Source of the DNA: Candidatus Zixiibacteriota bacterium
Lineage (GTDB): Bacteria > Zixibacteria > MSB-5A5 > CAIYYT01
NCBI GenBank assembly: GCA_026397575.1
Contig: JAPLUP010000574.1
Span: 1-10,821 of the forward strand
Length of the DNA: 10,821 nt
Reading direction: 5' to 3'
Positions 5,288-10,821 of the stretch are shown one piece after another; position 1 is the stretch's first letter, and every line of letters begins with the position of its first letter. The translations under genes were made by a program, and so were the position numbers. The notes under the pieces are model-generated. The model was not told the DNA's origin. It did no database searches and saw only the letters and a list, made by a program, of their open reading frames with translations.

Positions 5288-7948
5288 CTAAAACTCACCA
5301 CATGGAGCCGGGCCGCCGGAGAAGATGTAGGCGATCAAATAAACCACGTCAGCAATGTTGATGCTACCGCTGCAATCAACGTCCCCCACCGATAGCGGCA
5401 GCGGCGCGGCGCCACCCATGAATATGTAATCGATGAGAAACACGACGTCAGCGATGTTAACGGTAGAATCGCCATCAACGTCCCCCTCAAAACAACCGAT
5501 TCCCAACGCCCCAATCAAAACCCCGCAACTATTATTGCCGGGGGCACAAGGCGACGACTGTAGGATCTGGAAATTACCGTTGGCGGTATCGCAGAATCGC
5601 GGATCGAGCGCTATGTTGCCGTTGATGCCTGTCTGATCGGATATGCCTAAGTAGTCCCCTTGCTGATTGTCGAAGACGTCGTTGCAAGAGAAAACAAGCA
5701 TATTCGAGTCTTTCGCTTCGTAAACAAACCCGACTCCACCGTTATTCGCGATCAGAGTATTCTGGACATGGCTTGGGAACGCGTTGCCCCAGGAAGGAGA
5801 CAGGACGATGCCGTTCGAGAGATTGTCCGCGATGGTGCACGAGACGACCTGCAAGCTCCTTCCAAAAATCGGATTAGAGTGGTAATCAATGCCACCTCCA
5901 TTCCAGGCATAAATACATCGAGTCAGAGACAAGTGCGTGCAATAACCAACGGTTATCCCCCCACCATTCCCTTCGATCGCACAGTCTGTGAATACGAGAC
6001 CATACCAGCAATCATCGTAACACATCAATGTACTAGAGGCAATTACGCCTGGGTTGTTCCGAATTGTGCATTTGTAAAGCTCAGTGGGGCCGCCTGTAGC
6101 TTCGAGGACGACACCTGTTATTCCTTCGAACAAGCAGTTGCTGAAATGATACTCCAATACCCAGCCGGAAGAGCATCCTCCACCGCCCTGGATTCCTTTG
6201 ACACCGTTTCTGATCACAGAGTTGCTTACGACAAAACCACCGTCCAAGGCCGTCTGATTGTTTTCAAAGATACAACTATCCACCTCGATTATTGTCTTTT
6301 TGTCAGGGGATATAATTGCTGTAGGGTTCCCCGTGAATATACTTCGTTTACAACTCAACGACCCAGAAGCTTCGTGGCTAATCCCCCAATCACCATTATC
6401 CGTAAAGACACAATCTTCGACGATCATCTCATTAGCCGATCCGGTGAAAGAACTTATTCCACTATGGCCATTCTCGATAAATTCACATCTGTTAATAACG
6501 GTGTACCGTCCAAATCCAGGGCTAACGACTATCCCATCTTTCGTATTGCGTTCAATATTCATGTCTTGTATTCGGGGGGCGTAGCCCTCGAGAACCATTC
6601 CATTTATCGCATTGGTAATGGTGAATCCTTCAATGACTGTCGAGGTATCATCTTCGCTAAATGTTATTCTAAACGCCGAACTATCACCCTCGCAATCTAG
6701 GATTGTGCTGTCCGATCCCTCAGTGCTCTTGACTGCTATTCTTTTTCCATTTGTGTGGAGGTTTCTATTGCCGATGCCGCTATACGTGCCAGGTGCCACC
6801 AATACCGTATCACCGTCTTCAGATATGTCAATTCCTCGTTGAATAGTAGCAAATGGATACGCCGATGTGCCATTACCAGTCAGATCACTGCCATCTATAG
6901 CCACGTGCCATGTCAAAGAACTTGGAGGGCAACCTGAATCACAACCAGCACTAGCGCTGCCGATCGACCCGCCGCAGCCATTGCTATTGGGAACACAGGG
7001 TGAACAACGGCTTATATGGAAGTTCCCCGCCGTAGGATCGCAGAAAAGAGGATCAGCATTGATGTTAGCAGAACTGTCGGTGATGTTGTCGGCAAACAGA
7101 TTAGCTTGGTCATTCATGTAGAGGTCGCTGCAGTGTAGCGAGAGGGAGCCCGCTGATACGTAGATTCCGAAAGGGTTGGTAGCACCGGCTGCTGCATGAT
7201 TGGCATAGATTATGCAGCTCGATATGGACAGGTTGTTTCTTCGAACCCCAATTCCCATACCATACTCATAGGCAGTGTTTCCAGCGATCACGCAATTCTT
7301 GACTTCGAAACTCATCGCTGGATTCACTGATGAGGAGTATATGAATACTCCTCCCCCATTCAGGTAGGCCTCGTTGCTGTCAATTACGGTGTTGTAGATT
7401 TTGCAGCCCTTAGCATCAACTGCCAGGATTCCTCCGCCGGACGACGCGTAGGAACCATTGCGTCTAATGCGTGAGTCACTGATCTCAAAATAAGTACTAT
7501 CGCAAAACGCCATACCTCCTCCTGCACCGCCACTCCGATTTCCGGAAACGAAACAATTATCGATCTTCACATTTGACGCTGTTGCCAGCAGACCGGCTCC
7601 TCGACCAAAAGGAGGCAATGATGAAGTGCCAACTACCGCACCTTCTAGCGAAAAGCCCCTTACTGTAACCGTATCTGTAACCGAGTAGATATAGACGCAA
7701 CGGTAGGATGGTCTTCCCTGAATGATCGTTTTCTCTGATCCACCCGACGAGAGCAGTGTCAGAGGCTTGCTTATAACCACCGGTTCATAGGTTCCCGGCG
7801 CCACCAGCACTGTATCTCCATCCACCGCAGCATTTATTCCTGTCTGAATCGTTGGCTGGTCGGCGGGTACATGGATTGTAGCTGCATAGATGCCTGAGCA
7901 AAATGCAAGAGCGACGCCTACCAGAAGTAGGGCGCGATAGCTTTTCAT
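5288..7948 (-). CDS. Secreted parallel beta-helix protein with C-terminal dockerin-like repeats
   Basis: 886 residues. The signal peptide MKSYRALLLVGVALAFCSG ends near Ala22. Two modules follow. Module 1 (about 23-340) opens with ATIHVPADQPTIQTGIN and GDTVLVAPGTY; module 2 (about 346-820) opens with TWHVAIDGSDLTGNGTS and the same GDTVLVAPGTY. Both contain many right-handed beta-helix turns (C-x-F/I, GNxA, NGGGI patterns). Both end in matching blocks: DPLFCDPTAGNFHISRCSPC and DPRFCDTANGNFQILQSSPC. Residues 822-847 and 855-882 are two dockerin-type calcium loops (DVDGDSTVNIAD, DVDCSGSINIAD) with a trailing GG-APxP motif. The start at 7948 is fixed by a strong ribosome site. Beta-helix proteins of this kind bind or cleave polysaccharides or act in adhesion; no lyase active site is recognisable, so structural or binding roles are equally likely. 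The gene stands alone, convergent with the GlmU-like gene. Confidence 0.9.
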   Translation of the reverse strand: MKSYRALLLVGVALAFCSGIYAATIHVPADQPTIQTGINAAVDGDTVLVAPGTYEPVVISKPLTLLSSGGSEKTIIQGRPSYRCVYIYSVTDTVTVRGFSLEGAVVGTSSLPPFGRGAGLLATASNVKIDNCFVSGNRSGGAGGGMAFCDSTYFEISDSRIRRNGSYASSGGGILAVDAKGCKIYNTVIDSNEAYLNGGGVFIYSSSVNPAMSFEVKNCVIAGNTAYEYGMGIGVRRNNLSISSCIIYANHAAAGATNPFGIYVSAGSLSLHCSDLYMNDQANLFADNITDSSANINADPLFCDPTAGNFHISRCSPCVPNSNGCGGSIGSASAGCDSGCPPSSLTWHVAIDGSDLTGNGTSAYPFATIQRGIDISEDGDTVLVAPGTYSGIGNRNLHTNGKRIAVKSTEGSDSTILDCEGDSSAFRITFSEDDTSTVIEGFTITNAINGMVLEGYAPRIQDMNIERNTKDGIVVSPGFGRYTVINRCEFIENGHSGISSFTGSANEMIVEDCVFTDNGDWGISHEASGSLSCKRSIFTGNPTAIISPDKKTIIEVDSCIFENNQTALDGGFVVSNSVIRNGVKGIQGGGGCSSGWVLEYHFSNCLFEGITGVVLEATGGPTELYKCTIRNNPGVIASSTLMCYDDCWYGLVFTDCAIEGNGGGITVGYCTHLSLTRCIYAWNGGGIDYHSNPIFGRSLQVVSCTIADNLSNGIVLSPSWGNAFPSHVQNTLIANNGGVGFVYEAKDSNMLVFSCNDVFDNQQGDYLGISDQTGINGNIALDPRFCDTANGNFQILQSSPCAPGNNSCGVLIGALGIGCFEGDVDGDSTVNIADVVFLIDYIFMGGAAPLPLSVGDVDCSGSINIADVVYLIAYIFSGGPAPCGEF
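5291..5485 (-). repeat. Tandem dockerin-type calcium-loop repeats within the beta-helix gene
   Basis: Two units separated by a short linker encode DxDxD/SxxxxxxD loops followed by VVFLIDYIF or VVYLIAYIF and a G/A/P-rich tail. Position 5 of the second loop is Ser instead of Asp, which still allows calcium binding in the family. The nucleotide copies also match (AACGTCCCCC and ACGTCAGC on the plus strand), showing tandem duplication. Confidence 0.8.
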
Positions 7949-7954
7949 GATAAG

Positions 7955-7964
7955 ACCTCCACCT
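7955..7964 (-). promoter_or_regulatory. Strong ribosome binding site of the beta-helix gene
   Basis: AGGTGGAGGT on the minus strand ends 6 nt before the ATG at 7948. It decides for that start over an in-frame ATG at 7978, which would add ten residues ahead of the signal peptide and lacks such a site. Confidence 0.8.
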
Positions 7965-7987
7965 TCACGAGAAAACACCCGAATAGT

Positions 7988-8004
7988 CAGCCAGGAATTG
8001 GCTG
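7988..8004. promoter_or_regulatory. Short inverted repeat in the leader of the beta-helix gene
   Basis: CAGCCA-GGAAT-TGGCTG, a perfect 6-bp stem with a 5-nt loop. It lies between the candidate transcription start (about 8033) and the ribosome site of the beta-helix gene. It could be an operator half-site pair or an mRNA hairpin. A match this short may be chance. Confidence 0.25.
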
Positions 8005-8039
8005 TACATCGGCACGTCTTCGTTTACTATGACCGCCGC

Positions 8040-8067
8040 AATTTAGCAAAGAAACCTGCAAAGTCAA
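8040..8067 (-). promoter_or_regulatory. Candidate sigma70-type promoter for the beta-helix gene
   Basis: On the minus strand TTGACT (8067-8062), a 16-bp spacer and TAAATT (8045-8040) match the consensus at 5/6 and 4/6 positions. The predicted start near 8033 gives an 85-nt leader containing the short inverted repeat and the ribosome site. Confidence 0.4.
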
Positions 8068-8099
8068 TGGATATTCGCGCTCGCCTCGTGTGCAGCAGC

Positions 8100-8235
8100 G
8101 TAGGTCAAGCCCACTCAGGGCTTGACATTCTCCCGTTCCGGCAGGTCACGCTCCCTTCCACCTTTTCAACCCTGCCGCTAAGACCAGCCGCAACGGCAGA
8201 AGATGAAAGTCACGCCTCGAGTAGGCGTGACCTAC
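8100..8235. repeat. REP/BIME-like element: two hairpins in inverted orientation
   Basis: Hairpin A is GTCAAGCCC-ACTCA-GGGCTTGAC (8104-8126). Hairpin B is GTCACGCCT-CGAGT-AGGCGTGAC (8209-8231). Each is a perfect 9-bp stem with a 5-nt loop. Read on the minus strand, B becomes a near copy of A, flanked by the same GTAG and with loop ACTCG against ACTCA. The two stem differences (A to C at position 5, C to T at position 9) are each matched on the opposite arm. Similarity extends inward: CCGTTCCGGCAGGTC (8133-8147) matches the reverse complement of the segment at about 8182-8196 at 13 of 15 positions. This is the layout of paired REP units mobilised by REP-associated tyrosine transposases (RAYTs) in other bacteria. 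No RAYT gene is in the window. Confidence 0.6.
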
Positions 8236-8395
8236 AAGTCCCCAACAAAGCATTTGCCCAATTGTCAATCGCAGCTTATGTTCTTGATACCGTAATCCGG
8301 GGAAGTGCGTTGCCAACGCTGTAAGTCATGATTTCTTGTGGCTTGACTGGCTGATAGGAGACGGCGCACAAACCGGCTAAGACGAACCTGCTTGC
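8236..8395. other. Remainder of the intergenic region upstream of galT
   Basis: This is the galT-proximal part of the 459-bp divergent region 7949-8407. I find no coding frame with family features, no tRNA and no convincing promoter. TTGACT at 8343-8348 and TTGTCA at 8262-8267 are -35-like, but neither has a good -10 at the right distance. Confidence 0.4.
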
Positions 8396-8400
8396 GAGGG
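8396..8400 (+). promoter_or_regulatory. Ribosome binding site supporting the TTG start of galT
   Basis: GAGGG lies 7 nt before TTG at 8408. Together with the family-typical first residues it supports a non-ATG start. Confidence 0.6.
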
Positions 8401-8407
8401 TATCACA

Positions 8408-9409
8408 TTGCCTGAACTGCGAAAAGATCCGATCGTTGGTCGCTGGGTGATTATTTCCACTGAACGGGGCAAACGCCCGAGCGATTTCACCGGCGCCGAG
8501 AAAAGAAAAGAACCGCGAAGCTGCCCGTTTTGTCCGGGCAATGAATCCCTGACTCCGCCAGAAATCGTCGCCCTCCGCGATCCGGGCACCAGGCCTAATA
8601 CACCGGGCTGGCGCTTGCGAGTGATCTCGAACAAGTATCCAGCGCTCAAAATCGAAGGTGATCTCAATCGTGAAGCGGAAGGGATGTTCGACCGGATGAA
8701 CGGTATCGGCGCGCATGAAGTTGTGATCGAGACACCGGATCATTACAAGGACCTGGTCGATCTGGAGGTCAGCGAGATCACTCAGGTGATGTTTGCCAAG
8801 CGGGATCGAATGGCAGACCTCAGGCGCGATATGCGCTTTAAGTACGTCATGGTGTTCAAGAATCAGGGAGAGGCCGCCGGCGCTTCGCTTGAACACTCAC
8901 ATTCGCAGTTGATCGCGACTCCGGTTATCCCGAAACGGGTACAGGAGGAGATCGAAGGAAGTCAGAAGTACTTCAACTACAAAGAGCGCTGCGTTTTCTG
9001 CGACATCGTACGCCAGGAGCTTGGCTCCGGTATCCGGGTCGTCGCCGAGTCGGAGGACTTTGCCGCGGTGACACCATTTGCATCGCGCTTTCCCTTCGAG
9101 ATCTGGCTTTTGCCCAAAAAACATGAAAGCAATTTCTTGAATATCTCCGACCGCTTGATGGAAGAGTACAGCCGGTTACTAAAAACCGTTCTCACTAAGC
9201 TCAAATTGGCTCTATCCGATCCACCGTATAACTATGTGCTGCACACTGACACGTTAAGTACCATTGCTCGCGAGCAATATCACTGGCACTTGGAGATCAT
9301 TCCGAAACTGAGCCGCGTCGCCGGATTTGAATGGGGCACCGGGTTCTATATTAATCCGGTCTCTCCGGAGGACGCTTCCGCATACTTGCGTGAGATCGAG
9401 ACGAAATGA
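8408..9409 (+). CDS. galT: Galactose-1-phosphate uridylyltransferase family protein
   Basis: 333 residues with two HIT-like halves. GalT moves UMP from UDP-glucose to galactose-1-phosphate through a uridylyl-histidine (Leloir pathway, cytosol). The expected zinc ligands are present: C39 and C42 (CPFC), H112 (TPDH) and H163. The nucleophile is H165 in HSHSQ (163-167). The C-terminal half has a second CxxC (C195/C198) and the conserved YHWHLEIIPK (291-300). The start is TTG: the product MPELRKDPIVGRWVIIS has the family's normal N-terminus, and no ATG fits. The motif is HSHSQ where E. coli GalT has HPHGQ; as I recall, plant ADP-glucose phosphorylase also has HSHSQ. With glgA 33 bp downstream, activity on ADP-glucose is a real alternative, so the substrate is less certain than the family. 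Confidence 0.93.
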   Translation: MPELRKDPIVGRWVIISTERGKRPSDFTGAEKRKEPRSCPFCPGNESLTPPEIVALRDPGTRPNTPGWRLRVISNKYPALKIEGDLNREAEGMFDRMNGIGAHEVVIETPDHYKDLVDLEVSEITQVMFAKRDRMADLRRDMRFKYVMVFKNQGEAAGASLEHSHSQLIATPVIPKRVQEEIEGSQKYFNYKERCVFCDIVRQELGSGIRVVAESEDFAAVTPFASRFPFEIWLLPKKHESNFLNISDRLMEEYSRLLKTVLTKLKLALSDPPYNYVLHTDTLSTIAREQYHWHLEIIPKLSRVAGFEWGTGFYINPVSPEDASAYLREIETK

Positions 9410-9424
9410 AGTTGTGCCTAACCC

Positions 9425-9433
9425 AAGGAGGGG
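9425..9433 (+). promoter_or_regulatory. Ribosome binding site of glgA
   Basis: AAGGAGGGG ends 9 nt before the ATG at 9443, in the 33-bp galT-glgA gap. No terminator lies in the gap, so the two genes are probably co-transcribed. Confidence 0.65.
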
Positions 9434-9442
9434 TTACGTAAT

Positions 9443-10063
9443 ATGAAAAAACTCAATATCGCCTATGTCGCCAGCGAAGTAACGCCATACTCCAAGACGG
9501 GCGGGCTGGCGGATGTTGCCGGGGCTCTACCGCAGGAATTGGCGGCCCTCAAGAACAGAGTAGTTCTGTTTTCGCCACGCTATGCGTCCGTTGACAGAAA
9601 GAAGTACGACCTTCTCGAAGTCCCAGATTTCGGCTCGCTGTCTGTAACCGTCGCTGGCAAGGAATATAAGTTTGGGCTGCTGAAACGAAATGCAAAGACG
9701 CCGGGTTTGGAGACCTATTTCATCGACAGTACGGAATTGTTTGGTAGAAATGGTCTGTATCAAGATCCCGTGACGGTGAAAGACTATCCCGACAATGATA
9801 TCCGCTTCGTGATGTTTGCCAAAGCAGTTCTACTTTCTCTGGAGAAACTTGGCTTCAAGCCGGACATTGTGCATGCCAACGACTGGCAAACGGCAATGGT
9901 CATCGCCTACCTGAAAACAACCGAGCGCGAGAATCCCTTCTTCGCAGGCGCCAAGTCAGTACTGACTATTCACAATGTCGCCTATCAGGGACTTTTCCCG
10001 GCGGAACGCTTCGACCGACTCGGACTTGACCGCTCTCTCCTATATCCAATGTCACCATTTTAG
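9443..10063 (+). CDS. glgA: Glycogen synthase, N-terminal part, ended by an in-frame TAG
   Basis: 206 residues of a GT5 family glycogen/starch synthase, which transfers glucose from ADP-glucose (or UDP-glucose) to the growing alpha-1,4-glucan. The ADP-glucose motif KTGGLADV (18-25) sits in the usual N-terminal position. DIVHANDWQTA and SVLTIHNVAYQG are standard N-domain segments. The frame stops at TAG 10061-10063, right after LYPMSPF, but the same frame carries straight on with family sequence. The family usually has Glu just before the aromatic-Gly-Lys/Gln-Val-Asn stretch, so one GAG to TAG change would explain the stop. The fragment alone lacks the C-terminal nucleotide-binding domain and should be inactive. 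Confidence 0.85.
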   Translation: MKKLNIAYVASEVTPYSKTGGLADVAGALPQELAALKNRVVLFSPRYASVDRKKYDLLEVPDFGSLSVTVAGKEYKFGLLKRNAKTPGLETYFIDSTELFGRNGLYQDPVTVKDYPDNDIRFVMFAKAVLLSLEKLGFKPDIVHANDWQTAMVIAYLKTTERENPFFAGAKSVLTIHNVAYQGLFPAERFDRLGLDRSLLYPMSPF

Positions 10064-10821
10064 TATTGGGGGAAAGTCAATCTGCTTAAGGCGGGAATTG
10101 TGTACGCAGACATTGTCAACACCGTCAGCAAGACCTATGCGGAAGAAATTCAGACAACCGACGATTATGGCTACGGTCTTGAAGGCGTGCTGCGAGATCG
10201 CCGCAGTGTTCTTTTCGGTGTGGTCAACGGTGTCGACTATGAACTCTGGTCACCCGAGCGCGATACACTGATCGCCAAGAAGTTTGACGCTGATACCCTT
10301 GACGAAAAAGAGGCGAACAAGCAGAAGCTGCTGTTGGTGTCCAAACTCGGCAAGGACCGACTGGACAAGCCCCTGATCGGTGTGATCAGCCGCATGGCGC
10401 CCCAGAAGGGGTTTGACCTGATCGAAGAAATCGCCGAGGAACTGTTCGCGTTGGATTTCACTTTTGTCTTGCTCGGCACCGGCGACAAGGTCTATCACAA
10501 GCTATTTGAAGACCTGCAAACGAAGCACCCCGATCGTATCAAAGTAAACTTGACTTTCGACAACACTCTGGCACACCAGATTGAGGCCGGCGCCGATATG
10601 TTCCTGATGCCATCGCGCTATGAGCCGTGCGGCCTGAATCAGCTTTACAGCCTCAAGTACGGCACAGTGCCCGTCGCCCGCAAAACGGGCGGACTTGCCG
10701 ACACGATTATTGACGAAACAAGCAACAAGGGCAAGGGAACCGGCTTCCTGTTCGAAGAGTACGAGGGAGAGGCGCTCCTGAAATGTGTCCAGGACGCACT
10801 TGCATTTTATCGCAACAAAAG
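10064..10821 (+). pseudogene. glgA: Glycogen synthase, C-terminal continuation in the same frame (runs off window)
   Basis: 252 codons without a stop, directly after the TAG and in the same frame as the N-terminal part. It opens YWGKVNLLKAGIVYAD, the normal continuation of GlgA, then NTVSKTYAEEI, GVISRMAPQKGFDLI (GT-B nucleotide-binding side), MPSRYEPCGLNQLYSLKYGT and KTGGLADTI. No ribosome site or good start lies just after the TAG; the nearest in-frame candidate is GTG at 10100. Apart from the stop, nothing looks decayed: no frameshift and all key motifs are intact. This points to a very recent mutation, a sequencing or assembly error, or readthrough. The last residues (perhaps 20 to 40) of the enzyme lie beyond the window. 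Confidence 0.75.

Noticed and set aside
5660..6700. 346-codon open frame on the plus strand, antisense to the beta-helix gene
   Set aside because: It lies wholly inside a gene with clear signal peptide, repeats and a strong ribosome site on the other strand. Its translation shows no domain or motif and no ribosome site.
8104..8126. Rho-independent terminator
   Set aside because: The stem is strong but no U-tract follows on either strand, and no gene ends nearby: both flanking genes start away from it.
7947..8324. 125-codon plus-strand frame spanning the beta-helix promoter and the REP-like element
   Set aside because: It runs through two hairpins and an intergenic region, has no ribosome site, and the product shows no protein-like features.
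8276..8896. 206-codon minus-strand frame antisense to galT
   Set aside because: It is a shadow of galT, whose zinc ligands and active site are all intact on the plus strand.
10061..10063. TAG recoded as an amino acid throughout the genome
   Set aside because: Three other genes here (TPR, purD, beta-helix) end in TAG at family-appropriate positions, so general reassignment does not fit.

Overview
The window looks like ordinary chromosomal DNA of a free-living bacterium, probably an uncultured FCB-group lineage. Candidate division Zixibacteria or a relative is my best guess. The basis is circumstantial: a secreted parallel beta-helix protein ending in two dockerin-like calcium-loop repeats, a GlmU-like protein of the NTP_transf_4 type, and a small zinc-ribbon protein family. 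No rRNA or other taxonomic marker is present. I see no tRNA, CRISPR array, phage gene, transposase or insertion sequence.

Positions 1-3393 are all on the minus strand. Read in that direction they are purD (glycinamide ribonucleotide synthetase), a 108-bp gap, a secreted seven-TPR protein, a PLP-dependent cysteine synthase/cystathionine beta-synthase family enzyme, and the first 32 codons of a signal-peptide protein whose start overlaps the enzyme's stop codon. Positions 3394-3674 are a divergent promoter region. Positions 3675-5270 (plus) hold a 115-residue multi-cysteine protein followed after 33 bp by the GlmU-like two-domain protein (nucleotidyltransferase plus left-handed beta-helix acyltransferase). 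The 886-residue beta-helix/dockerin protein (5288-7948, minus) converges on it with a 17-bp gap.

Positions 7949-8407 are a divergent intergenic region. It carries a likely promoter for the beta-helix gene and a roughly 136-bp element made of two REP-like hairpins in inverted orientation. Base changes between the two hairpins are compensated in both stems. Positions 8408-10821 (plus) hold galT, with a TTG start, and glgA (glycogen synthase). glgA is interrupted by an in-frame TAG at 10061-10063, while the rest of the protein continues in the same frame to the window edge.

Functionally this is mostly housekeeping: purine synthesis, sulfur amino acid metabolism, amino-sugar activation, and sugar nucleotide/glycogen metabolism, plus cell-surface or secreted proteins. 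I found no convincing undescribed defence or mobile system. The strongest non-routine signals are the paired REP-like element and the nonsense codon in glgA.
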